Part shown: positions 56,604 through 64,000 of the stretch, one piece after another
How the letters are laid out: each line of letters starts with the position of its first letter
Position numbering within the stretch: the first letter of the stretch is position 1
Source of the DNA: Allorhodopirellula solitaria
Lineage (GTDB): Bacteria > Planctomycetota > Planctomycetia > Pirellulales > Pirellulaceae
Length of the DNA: 64,000 bases
Assembly: GCF_007859855.1 (NCBI RefSeq)
Contig: NZ_SJPK01000007.1
Span: 241,577 to 305,576 of the forward strand
Direction: 5' to 3'
The notes under the pieces: generated by a model
What the model was told of the DNA's origin: nothing
Database searches by the model: none
The model's input: the letters and a program-made list of their open reading frames with translations, nothing else
Position numbers and translations under genes: made by a program

Positions 56604-58079
56604 ATGACCACTGACCTACTTCATCGTCTGACCGCGGCAAACGACCATCCCTTGCGGGGTGATGGTGACTATGTGCTGTACTGGATGATCGCCCAGCGTC
56701 GGTTGCGGTTTAACTTTGCCCTCGACTATGCGATCGAGCGGGCGATCGAGTTTGATTGCCCGCTGGTGATTTTCGAGCCGCTGCGAATTCGTTATCCGTG
56801 GGCGAGCGATCGGCTGCATCGATTCGTGATCGAGGGAATGCGCGACAAGGCGGCTGCCTCGGCTGAGCTCGGCGTGGTTTATTATCCGTACGTGGAGCCC
56901 GAGGCGGGCCGTGGCACTCCGCTGCTGCATCGATTGGCCAAGCGTGCCTGCACAGTCGTCACCGACGAGTACCCGTGCTTCTTTCTGCCGCGGATGATCG
57001 AGGCGGTGAAGGGCCGCATTCCCGCCAGATTGGAGCTCGTCGACGGCAACGGCATTTTGCCACTCCGGCGGGCTGAGAAAACCTACACGGTCGCGCACAG
57101 CTATCGTCGATACATGCAGAAGAATGTGCTTGAGGAACTGCAGCGAACCCCCGCTGCGACTCCCCTGCCCTGCTCTGCCCTGCCCCGCCCTACCCCGAAA
57201 CTCATCGACGAGGCGATTCTCCAGCGATGGCCCCCTGCTGATCTGGAAGATCTGCTCGACGACGGCGGTATCTCACGGCTCCCCATCGACCACTCCGTGC
57301 CGCCCTCCCCCGTCTGTTCCGGTGGCAGCGAGGCGGCGACGCAGCGATTGACCGAGTTTCTCGAGGATCAACTTGAGCGATACGACGATGAACGCAACCA
57401 TCCCGATGAAAGTGCCACCTCGGGTCTGAGCCCCTATCTGCACTTTGGGCACATCTCCGCTCATGAGATCGTTGGGAAACTTTTCGATCGCGAAGGTTGG
57501 ACGATCGAGCGGGCGTCCGCCCCGAACGGCAAGAACCATGGTTTCTGGAACGTGAGTGAGTCTGCTGAAGGGTTCCTGGACCAGTTGCTGACGTGGCGCG
57601 AAATCGGTTTCAACTGGTCGTTCACGAACCCGGACACCTATGACCAATTGGAGTCGTTGCCGGATTGGGCGTTGAAGACGCTGGGCGAGCACGCCGATGA
57701 TGAGCGTCCGCACTTGTACACGCTCGACGAGTTTGAGCAGGCGGGCACGCACGATGAACTTTGGAACGCGGCCCAAACCGAGATTGTCCGGACCGGCATG
57801 ATGCACAACTACATGCGGATGCTCTGGGGTAAGAAAATCTTGCACTGGACCCGCTCACCGCAAGAGGCGCTCGATATCATGATCCATTTGAACAACAAGT
57901 ATGGGCTCGATGGTCGGGATCCTAATTCCTACTGTGGTATCCTGTGGGTGCTCGGGCGGACGGATCGGGCGTGGGGGCCCAAACGGCCTGTTTTTGGAAG
58001 TGTGCGATACATGACCAGCGCCAGCGCCCGCAAAAAGCTGCGTTTGAACGATTATGTGCAGCGATTCGCGCCGACCTGA
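56604..58079 (+). CDS. class II CPD photolyase
   Basis: A 491-residue FAD-dependent deoxyribodipyrimidine photolyase that splits cyclobutane dimers with blue light. The N-terminal Rossmann domain starts MTTDLLHRLTAANDHPLRGD and DYVLYWMIAQRRLRFNFALD. The FAD domain includes SGLSPYLHFGHISAHEIV, FLDQLLTWREIGFNWS, MMHNYMRMLWGKKILHW and the class II block DPNSYCGILWVLGRTDRAWG followed by KRPVFGSVRYM. A Pro/Ala-rich low-complexity loop (TPAATPLPCSALPRPTPK) sits between domains, from a C-rich stretch at 57160-57200, and a second serine-rich loop follows; both look like clade inserts. ATG 56604 is chosen over a TTG at 56580. Confidence 0.94.
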   Translation: MTTDLLHRLTAANDHPLRGDGDYVLYWMIAQRRLRFNFALDYAIERAIEFDCPLVIFEPLRIRYPWASDRLHRFVIEGMRDKAAASAELGVVYYPYVEPEAGRGTPLLHRLAKRACTVVTDEYPCFFLPRMIEAVKGRIPARLELVDGNGILPLRRAEKTYTVAHSYRRYMQKNVLEELQRTPAATPLPCSALPRPTPKLIDEAILQRWPPADLEDLLDDGGISRLPIDHSVPPSPVCSGGSEAATQRLTEFLEDQLERYDDERNHPDESATSGLSPYLHFGHISAHEIVGKLFDREGWTIERASAPNGKNHGFWNVSESAEGFLDQLLTWREIGFNWSFTNPDTYDQLESLPDWALKTLGEHADDERPHLYTLDEFEQAGTHDELWNAAQTEIVRTGMMHNYMRMLWGKKILHWTRSPQEALDIMIHLNNKYGLDGRDPNSYCGILWVLGRTDRAWGPKRPVFGSVRYMTSASARKKLRLNDYVQRFAPT

Positions 58080-58144
58080 ACGACGCCGCTGGCCGGGTGA
58101 CTTTCTTTACCGACTCTGTCTACGATTTTCGATTGGCTGGCACG

Positions 58145-58867
58145 ATGACTTCTTCTCCCTCGATTCCACTGCCGATCGCCATGGCCCAGGATTGGCCATT
58201 CTTTTCGGTGGCTCGCTCTCGAGAAGTGGATCAATTGGCAATTGAACGATTCGGTATGGCGGGCATTGAGTTGATGCGAAATGCGGGGACGGCCTGCGCT
58301 GAACGCCTGTTGTCCGAACTCTCCGAGTCTTCGCCCGCCACCATGATCCTAGCCGGGGCAGGTAACAATGGCGGCGACGGCTACGTGATCGCCGAGGTGC
58401 TCACCGAGGCCAATCGTCCTGTCGTGGTTTACTCATTGGTGCCAACGGCCAAGTTATCAGGCGACGCCGAGATCAGTCACGATGCGGCTGTGGCAGCGGG
58501 GGTGTCGGTTGAGCACGTTGGTGAGGACGAAATCGTTGCCAGGATTTCTCGTCACCGTGGGATGATTGTCGATGGCCTGTTGGGCACGGGGGCCCAGGGT
58601 CCGCCCCGGAGTCCGTTCGCCGAAGCCATCGCAGCGGCCAATCAGAACTCGGAGGTTCGGCGAGTGGCGATCGATGTGCCTTCGGGATTCAATGGTGACA
58701 CCGGTGAGCCCGCTGATCCCACCTTCCAGGCTGATTTGACGCTCACGTTTGTGGCTCCCAAGACCGGGATGATGGGGGCCGACGCATCGTTATCGACCGG
58801 TGAAATCGAGATCGTTGATATTGGGCTCCCGCTTGATTTGAAGCGTCAATTGGGGATCCCCGGATAG
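58145..58867 (+). CDS. nnrE: NAD(P)H-hydrate epimerase (YjeF N-domain)
   Basis: A 240-residue stand-alone YjeF_N domain protein. It epimerises R-NAD(P)HX to the S form so that the dehydratase can repair the damaged cofactor. Motifs: SREVDQLAIERFGMAGIELMRNAG split over the N-terminal helix, ILAGAGNNGGDGYVIAEVL, MIVDGLLGTGAQGPPRSPF and RRVAIDVPSGFNGDTG, then LTFVAPKTGMM. There is no C-terminal kinase (YjeF_C/NnrD) domain, so the dehydratase must be encoded elsewhere. ATG 58145 is chosen (65 bases after the photolyase stop); the frame is open further back inside that gene. Confidence 0.92.
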   Translation: MTSSPSIPLPIAMAQDWPFFSVARSREVDQLAIERFGMAGIELMRNAGTACAERLLSELSESSPATMILAGAGNNGGDGYVIAEVLTEANRPVVVYSLVPTAKLSGDAEISHDAAVAAGVSVEHVGEDEIVARISRHRGMIVDGLLGTGAQGPPRSPFAEAIAAANQNSEVRRVAIDVPSGFNGDTGEPADPTFQADLTLTFVAPKTGMMGADASLSTGEIEIVDIGLPLDLKRQLGIPG

Positions 58868-58940
58868 CAGGCAAATGAGATGCTGGTAGGCTGTTGGGGA
58901 TACGAGTCTCGATGTCCCCCACCCCAAAGCAATCCGTCCC

Positions 58941-60803
58941 GTGGACCGCGTTCGCCAACTGTTTCAACAAAACGAACTCCATTCGCTCGGAAAATGGATT
59001 TTCTTGGCGTCGATGGTGGGGGTGGTCGCGGGACTCGGTGCGATCGTCTTTGACGTCTTGGGCCAGACCGTCACGCGGTACACTCTGAGTCAATTCGCAG
59101 GCTTCACACCCTTGGAAGCCGCCGGTGAATATGCCCGCTACGCACACGTGGAGCAGTCAGTGTCGCCTTGGATGGTGGTGCTGATCATGACGTTGGGCGG
59201 CCTCGTCTCCGGGCTCATTGTGTTTCGGTATGCCCCCGAAGCGGAGGGGCACGGCACGGATGCGGCCATCGATGCCTTTCACAACAAACGCGGCAGCGTG
59301 CGGGCGATCGTCCCGATTGTCAAAACGATTGCCTCGGCGATCACGTTGGGGACCGGCGGCTCGGGCGGCCGTGAGGGACCGATCGCGCAGATCGGCTCCG
59401 GATTTGGCGCCTGGCTCGGCACGAAGCTGAAACTCTCCGGACGCGAGCGGCGGATTATGCTGGCGGCGGGCATGGGCGCGGGGATCGGTGCAATCTTTCG
59501 GGCACCCTTGGCCGGGGCCGTCTTCGCAGGCGAGATTCTCTACAGCGACGCGGACTTGGAAGCAGACGTGATCGTACCGGCCGCCGCCGCGTCCATCGTT
59601 GCCTACAGTGTTTACATGCAGTCCTTGCCGGCCGATGTTCGATTCATGCCGATCTTTGGCGATGCTCTGCAGCACAAGTTTGTCTCGCCCCTGGAACTGG
59701 TCGCCTACCTGATGCTGGCGATCGTGTTGGTGCTCGTCGGTGGGCTCTACGTTCGCACTTTCTACGGTACGCAAAAACTGTTTCACAAGTTGCCCGTGAT
59801 CCCGCACCTGCGCCCCGCCATCGGAGCCGCGATGGCAGGCTTGCTCGGCATCGGACTGCTGCAGATTTTCCACGACCAGCCAGCGATATTGGGCGTTCTC
59901 GGCACCGGCTATGGTACCCTGCAAATCGCATTGACCACCGCGACGAGCTTGGGGGCGACTCTGTTGGTTGTGGTGGCCCTGATGAAGATCGTAACGACCT
60001 CCCTGACGATCGGTTCAGGCGGGTCGGCCGGGGTTTTTGGCCCCTCGATGGTCATCGGTGGCTGCACCGGTGCGGCAGTGGGTTTGGTGCTACAGCGTTT
60101 CTTTCCGAATCTCGTGGCCGAGCCGGAAGCCTTTGCCGTGGTGGGCATGGCTGGCTTTTTCTCTGGGATCGCCCGGGCTCCCATCTCGACGATCATCATG
60201 GTCCGGGCCCTCACCGGTGACTTCGGGTTGCTTGTGCCAACGATGCTCGTGACCACGTCCACGTTTGTGATGAGCCAACGTTTTCGTTTGTATCAAAAAC
60301 AAGTCCCCACGCGGATGGACTCGATGGCCCATCGAGGCGATTTCATCATCGATGTTCTGGAGGGGCTGCAGGTCAAGGATATTTTCAATCCAGACCGCAA
60401 GGTGACCAAAATCCCTGAGGGGATGACGGTGGAGGATATCGTTCATCACCTGGCCTACAGCAGCCAGAATTACTTCCCCGTCGTCAACGCGGATGACAAG
60501 ATGGTGGGGATTTTCTGTGACGATGACGTGCGGGCTTATCTCTACGACGAGAGTCTTTGGAAGCTTGCCGTCGCGCGAGACATCATGGTGGACAACTACC
60601 TGTCGGTCGCCCCTGACGATGATCTCAACTCCGCCCTGCTCCGCTTCACTTCGCACGATCTCGATGAGTTGCCGGTACTCGACCCTGATCAGCCGGGGGA
60701 GCTATTGGGGATGCTGCGTCGCCGCGAAACAATCGCGGCGTACAACCAACGCGTGATGGAGCTCAAACGGGAGTCCAAAGAAGACGAAGAAGCAGTGGCT
60801 TAG
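58941..60803 (+). CDS. ClC-family chloride channel/antiporter with CBS pair
   Basis: A 620-residue membrane protein. Conserved ClC blocks: GTGGSGGREGPIAQIGSG with the gating Glu, GAIFRAPLAGAVFAGEIL, IGSGGSAGVFGPSMVIGGC and FFSGIARAPISTIIMV. Membrane helices span about residues 14-450. A tandem CBS pair follows (about 465-600, with KIPEGMTVEDIVHHL and VDNYLSVAPDDDLNSALLRF), usual for eukaryote-like and some bacterial ClCs and able to bind adenine nucleotides. The start is GTG 58941. The stop overlaps the converging DUF2760 gene by 4 bases. Channel or Cl-/H+ antiport mode cannot be decided from reading alone. Confidence 0.93.
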   Translation: MDRVRQLFQQNELHSLGKWIFLASMVGVVAGLGAIVFDVLGQTVTRYTLSQFAGFTPLEAAGEYARYAHVEQSVSPWMVVLIMTLGGLVSGLIVFRYAPEAEGHGTDAAIDAFHNKRGSVRAIVPIVKTIASAITLGTGGSGGREGPIAQIGSGFGAWLGTKLKLSGRERRIMLAAGMGAGIGAIFRAPLAGAVFAGEILYSDADLEADVIVPAAAASIVAYSVYMQSLPADVRFMPIFGDALQHKFVSPLELVAYLMLAIVLVLVGGLYVRTFYGTQKLFHKLPVIPHLRPAIGAAMAGLLGIGLLQIFHDQPAILGVLGTGYGTLQIALTTATSLGATLLVVVALMKIVTTSLTIGSGGSAGVFGPSMVIGGCTGAAVGLVLQRFFPNLVAEPEAFAVVGMAGFFSGIARAPISTIIMVRALTGDFGLLVPTMLVTTSTFVMSQRFRLYQKQVPTRMDSMAHRGDFIIDVLEGLQVKDIFNPDRKVTKIPEGMTVEDIVHHLAYSSQNYFPVVNADDKMVGIFCDDDVRAYLYDESLWKLAVARDIMVDNYLSVAPDDDLNSALLRFTSHDLDELPVLDPDQPGELLGMLRRRETIAAYNQRVMELKRESKEDEEAVA

Positions 60804-61357
60804 GACGCACTCACCTGGGCGGGTGCGATAATCTCGGCGTCCGCGGCTTGACCGCTCCACTGGGGAAGCTGCATCTCGGTTGCCTGCCAGCCCGGGTGCA
60901 CGAGTTTGGCTGTCCCCCCATCGCTGGCAGGAGATTCCCCGATCCAGCGATAACGGGCGACCGAGGCGTCTGCGGGAACCGTGATGGCCTCGCTCTCGTT
61001 AGAGGCGACGAGTTTGTCGATCTTGAGAATGCGGTCGAGCGATTGGCGACATTGTTTCAGACATGGCCGCGCCGCGGCACCGACCTGGGCATCTTGGTAC
61101 TGATCGAGATCCTCATAGATCAGATCGATCAACCGAGCATCGCGTTGCAGGGTGGCCAGCAGCGTGATGGCTGGATTTTGAGCCGGCGCGGGCTTGGGCG
61201 AGGGAGCCGTTTTGGCAGTGGGCTCACTCGCGGCCGCAGGGGTTGGTTGCTCGATGCGAGCGTCGATCGGCGCGTCCAACGCAATCGCCACTCGCTCGGC
61301 CGCTGCGCGGTCGAAGAGCGCTTTCCAAAACGCTCGCAGCGCTATTCCCAATCGCAT
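60800..61357 (-). CDS. DUF2760 family protein
   Basis: A 185-residue soluble protein with an N-terminal amphipathic helix (MRLGIALRAFWKALFDRAAA), a Pro/Ala-rich linker (TAKTAPSPKPAPAQNPA), and the conserved block LLATLQRDARLIDLIYEDLD, YQDAQVGAAARPCLKQCR, RYRWIGESPASDGG and KLVHPGWQATEMQLPQWSG. These match the DUF2760 family known from Gram-negative bacteria, where it sits near Hsp70/DnaK-like genes; no such neighbour is seen here. Its end overlaps the ClC gene tail to tail by 4 bases. Function unknown. Confidence 0.82.
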   Translation of the reverse strand: MRLGIALRAFWKALFDRAAAERVAIALDAPIDARIEQPTPAAASEPTAKTAPSPKPAPAQNPAITLLATLQRDARLIDLIYEDLDQYQDAQVGAAARPCLKQCRQSLDRILKIDKLVASNESEAITVPADASVARYRWIGESPASDGGTAKLVHPGWQATEMQLPQWSGQAADAEIIAPAQVSAS

Positions 61358-61414
61358 GATGTTTCCTCAGTGTTGGAGTCGTTTGGTGCAACCCAATGAG
61401 CCAGTGGGCGCTAG

Positions 61415-61574
61415 CCGAATGGCACTTACTTTAGTTTACGAATCGGTCTTGGTAACCCGACGCGTGAGCGAGGGTGATCTATTGACCACGCAAAGAACGG
61501 CATTTTCCTCGCTAACGCATCGGGTTACCTACCTCGTTATGTCCTCTCCAGGGGCCAAAGTAAGTGCCATTCGG
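61415..61574. mobile_element. 160 bp inverted-repeat element (family D)
   Basis: Perfect 18 bp inverted ends CCGAATGGCACTTACTTT (61415-61432) and AAAGTAAGTGCCATTCGG (61557-61574) are flanked by the direct repeat CGCTAG (61409-61414 and 61575-61580). A second inner inverted pair, TAACCCGACGCGTGAGCGAGG near 61451 and CCTCGCTAACGCATCGGGTTA near 61507 (one or two mismatches), is nested inside. No transposase frame. GGCGCTAGCC also occurs at about 61621-61630. Confidence 0.7.
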
Positions 61575-61636
61575 CGCTAGCCCCGGTTTTCCCACGCGAA
61601 ACGCGAAGCGTTTTGAGAGCCGGCGCTAGCCTAGGC

Positions 61637-61735
61637 TGTTCAATTTTTGGCGTTGTGAGCCGTGTGGGTTGTTTTTTGTTGTGTGGTTTTCAGTCCTGAC
61701 TTCACCCTCCCCCGAAGTTCGGGGAGGGGGGGCAC
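61637..61735. repeat. family A repeat, partial copy with one outer end
   Basis: GGCTGTTCAATTTTTGGCGTTG, trimmed here to its first bases GGCTGTTCAATTTTTGG, then CAGTCCTGACTTCACCCTCC and CGAAGTTCGGGGAGGGGG follow the order of the outer end and inner block of the 14386-14683 element. Only one end is present. Confidence 0.7.
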
Positions 61736-61767
61736 GCTGGTTTGGGTTTTCCGCTCGCCCTGTCGAG

Positions 61768-63063
61768 CTAGGTGCCCGCGGTTTCAGGATTCGCTTTGGA
61801 CGAAGACAAGCATTTGCCGATCTGGCGGACGGCTTGCCGCAACCGGTGTTCGTTTTCGACCAGTGACATCCGCAGGTAGCCTTCGCCGGCTGCGCCGAAG
61901 CCACTGCCGGGGCTGACAGCGACGTTGCCTTCCTCGAGTAGCTTCATCGCGAAATCCATCGTGCTCATGCTGCTACGCCACGGCTCAGGGACCTGTGCCC
62001 AGACAAACATGCCTGCTTTGGGCGTCTGCACGTTCCACCCAAGTCGCTTCAGGCCACTGACCAAGACGTCGCGGCGACCTTGGTAGATCTCCGATTGCTG
62101 TAGCACGTTGTCTTCGGTGTCCCGGAGAGCCACAATCGCCGCGATCTGGATCGCTTGGAACATCCCGTAATCGTAGTATCCCTTGACCGTGCCGAGTCCC
62201 CGGACCATTTCCGAATTGCCTGCACAGAATCCAACCCGCCATCCGGCCATGTTGTATCCCTTGCTCATGGTCGTGAATTCCACTCCGACATCTTTTGCGC
62301 CGGGAGCCGACAGGAAGCTCGGGGGCATGTAGCCGTCAAAGGCGACGTCGGCATAGGCAAAGTCGTGGATCACGAGCAGCCCGTACTTTTTGGCCAATCG
62401 CACGACTTCGATGAAGAAGTCCGGTTCGACGACGGCGGAGGACGGGTTGTGCGGATAGTTGACGATCAGCACCTTCGGCCGCGGCGTCAAGTTTTCGCAC
62501 GTGTACGCCACGTTGCTGAGGAATTTGTCGGGATCGGCAACATCGAGTGCGACGACGTTGCCCGATGCCAAAATCACGCCATACATGTGAACCGGGAAAT
62601 AAGGCGACGGGATGATCGCGGTGTCGCCCGGCCCCATCAGCGCCAAGCACATGTGGGAGAAGCCTTCCTTGCTGCCCAGGCAGGAGATGATCTCGGATTC
62701 CGGATCCAATTGCACGTCGTACTTGCGCTGGTACTTGTTGGCGACTTCGCGGCGGAGGTTGGTGATCCCGTTGGACTTGCTGTAGCCATGATTGCTGACG
62801 TCGGCGGCCGCGTCGGTGAGCTTCTGAATCACGACGGGATCGGGGGGATCCGACGGGTTACCCATCCCCAGGTCGATGACGTCGTCGCCCGCCCGGCGTT
62901 TCTGATACAGCGAATTGTTGATCCGCCCGAACATGTACGGCGGCAAACGATCGACCCGCGAAGCAAATTTGACTTCAAATGGCTCGGGAACCGGGTCAGT
63001 GGTGGGCGAACCGATCGCGGGAGCGTCGATATTCGGCAGGTCGGGGTCGAAATGGTCACTCAT
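61768..63063 (-). CDS. AlaC-like class I/II aminotransferase
   Basis: A 431-residue fold-type I PLP enzyme similar to the alanine/LL-diaminopimelate aminotransferase group (AlaC, DapL-like). Motifs: [99 protein letters not shown] with the PLP Lys, and [19 protein letters not shown] with the substrate Arg. It probably transfers an amino group between alanine, pyruvate and glutamate; a lysine-pathway role is possible. ATG 63063 is chosen, while an upstream Arg/Pro-rich extension to 63258 is not family-like. The end is within a low-complexity repeat zone. Confidence 0.93.
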   Translation of the reverse strand: MSDHFDPDLPNIDAPAIGSPTTDPVPEPFEVKFASRVDRLPPYMFGRINNSLYQKRRAGDDVIDLGMGNPSDPPDPVVIQKLTDAAADVSNHGYSKSNGITNLRREVANKYQRKYDVQLDPESEIISCLGSKEGFSHMCLALMGPGDTAIIPSPYFPVHMYGVILASGNVVALDVADPDKFLSNVAYTCENLTPRPKVLIVNYPHNPSSAVVEPDFFIEVVRLAKKYGLLVIHDFAYADVAFDGYMPPSFLSAPGAKDVGVEFTTMSKGYNMAGWRVGFCAGNSEMVRGLGTVKGYYDYGMFQAIQIAAIVALRDTEDNVLQQSEIYQGRRDVLVSGLKRLGWNVQTPKAGMFVWAQVPEPWRSSMSTMDFAMKLLEEGNVAVSPGSGFGAAGEGYLRMSLVENEHRLRQAVRQIGKCLSSSKANPETAGT

Positions 63064-63867
63064 AGCAAGCGGAGCTCGAGGAGATAGTGGAAACGAGAGC
63101 GGTACGCGCCACTCGACAGGCCGTCGGTGTCGATTGCGCGGGTGCCACATTGTCACACGGGTAGGGGCACTGCGTGTAGGGGGCAGGTCCGCCTTTTTTG
63201 GTCCATCAGGAATTATTGCGGGTTTCGCTGCGGTGAGCCGAGTGTGCGGGATTTTCAAGGGATTGCCGCCTGTGAGACATCCTTCCGTCGAGCTTCTCTC
63301 GGCGGAGGAGCCAACTGGCAGCTACCGAATAGAAACGGTGCTCCGTTTCGGGCTTGTCCCGGGGCGTCACACGACTTGATTCGCTGATTCCGCCGGGACA
63401 AGCCCGGAGCGGAGATCGATCTGGCGAGGGCGTTTTGCAGCTAGCTTGCAGTTGCCACTCCGCCCGGACAAGCCGGACGGAAGCGAAAACAGATGCCGTG
63501 AAACTGGTTCATCCGACGGAATCGTGCGCAGAGCACAGCGGAAGGTTTTTTGAGTACTGTCATATCCAGAACGAAAATTTGCAGTGCGCGCGTACGCTCA
63601 GCGGCACCACCAATAGGGTAGCTTTTTCGACACTCAAAGTCCACTGTTTGTCGGCCAGCCAGCACGGCTCGGTTAGCTTTGGTGGTTCAGTCTCGCCACC
63701 CTGGTAGATATCCGAAGCTCTGAGAGCCCCACACTGTCTCATCCGGCGTTTGAACCGCTAACAGAGCATCTCACTCTAGCACGGGCTTGCTCAGCAGAGC
63801 TACGCTCCACCGATACCCTCGGCATGCGACGACGTTGTTAGTGTGCTTGGCAGCACGACAATTCAGC
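63064..63867. other. intergenic region with inverted repeats
   Basis: No gene is supported in about 800 bases. An imperfect 22 bp inverted repeat, CTCCGTTTCGGGCTTGTCCC plus GG (63341-63362) and its partner (63393-63414), encloses a 30-base loop. A third related arm, CCGCCCGGACAAGCCGGACGG, lies at about 63460-63480. The rest has short motif-free frames. Confidence 0.5.
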
Positions 63868-64000
63868 CTAAGACTTCAGAGCTTCGGACGGTTTCGATTC
63901 TACAGTGTTTTCCTGGTTCACTCCAAGACGAATTAGTAAGCCGATCAGCAAGTCGCCGATCGATTGAGGGCCTCGACGCTTCTTGCCAGCGAGAAGCTGC
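63868..64000 (-). CDS. C-terminal end of an unidentified protein (partial)
   Basis: The minus-strand frame from the window edge is open for 43 codons to TAG (complement of 63868-63870). It reads GKKRRGPQSIGDLLIGLLIR and ends PSEALKS. The RRGPQSIGDLL pattern recalls the start of DciA/DUF721-like proteins, but the stop so soon after argues that this is a different or short protein. Only the 3' end is visible. Confidence 0.45.
   Translation of the reverse strand, partial: QLLAGKKRRGPQSIGDLLIGLLIRLGVNQENTVESKPSEALKS

Overview
The window looks like a chromosomal segment of a planctomycete, most likely a Rhodopirellula-like member of the Pirellulaceae (inference). The signs are: an ECF sigma factor overlapping a large Ser/Thr kinase gene; a secreted protein with an N-terminal LNPRML-type motif; a BBP7-like outer-membrane protein; SLRALL-type small membrane proteins; a class Ic ribonucleotide reductase, as in chlamydiae; a 23S-5S rRNA pair with no 16S gene beside it; and many dispersed palindromic repeats between genes. 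The codons are moderately GC-rich throughout, and no phage, plasmid, CRISPR or tRNA gene was seen.

Layout. 1-12 kb: end of an unknown gene, ECF sigma factor, kinase-TPR protein, OmpA-like lipoprotein, acyltransferase-3 membrane protein, a small unknown gene with a secreted cyclophilin, a cadherin-like secreted protein, and a coupled pair made of a small membrane protein and a GT2-TPR glycosyltransferase. 12-20.6 kb: aspS, a repeat-rich gap holding a MITE-like element, a coupled pair for exported aspartate 4-decarboxylase and L-asparaginase, and an RND/MMPL exporter. 20.8-31.6 kb: a lipid/polyketide locus with an LCM-type methyltransferase, a single-module fully reducing type I PKS (KS-AT-DH-ER-KR-ACP), a type II thioesterase and a fatty acyl-AMP ligase fused to an ACP. 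32-40 kb: an M14 carboxypeptidase, a cobalamin riboswitch, nrdA, an interspersed element, nrdB (class Ic), a YceI protein and a polytopic membrane protein. 40-46 kb: an unknown secreted protein, a tandem palindrome array of about 101 bp period, then the rRNA terminator, 5S and 23S rRNA on the minus strand. 47-64 kb: DinG-family helicase with a GNAT-like gene, SpoU RNA methyltransferase, a BON-like secreted protein, a BBP7-like protein, alanine dehydrogenase, a DUF559 nuclease between repeats, class II photolyase, NAD(P)HX epimerase, ClC channel, DUF2760 protein, an AlaC-like aminotransferase and the end of one more gene.

How the genes work together. The nrdA leader carries a B12 aptamer, so the B12-independent reductase should be shut down when cobalamin is plentiful; this implies a B12-dependent class II reductase elsewhere. 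The PKS, thioesterase and FAAL-ACP most simply form one pathway in which FAAL activates a fatty acid starter and the PKS extends and fully reduces it. The asparaginase and the Tat-signal aspartate decarboxylase would turn asparagine into alanine outside the cytoplasm.

The repeats are the least explained part. At least four unrelated families occur: a MITE-like 298 bp element with 25 bp inverted ends and 7 bp flanking direct repeats plus three relatives; an element present near 18.0 kb and between nrdA and nrdB; a 160 bp inverted-repeat element near 61.5 kb; and the palindrome array next to the 5S gene with a solitary relative near 40.2 kb. All family names are from reading motifs by eye; no database search was possible.
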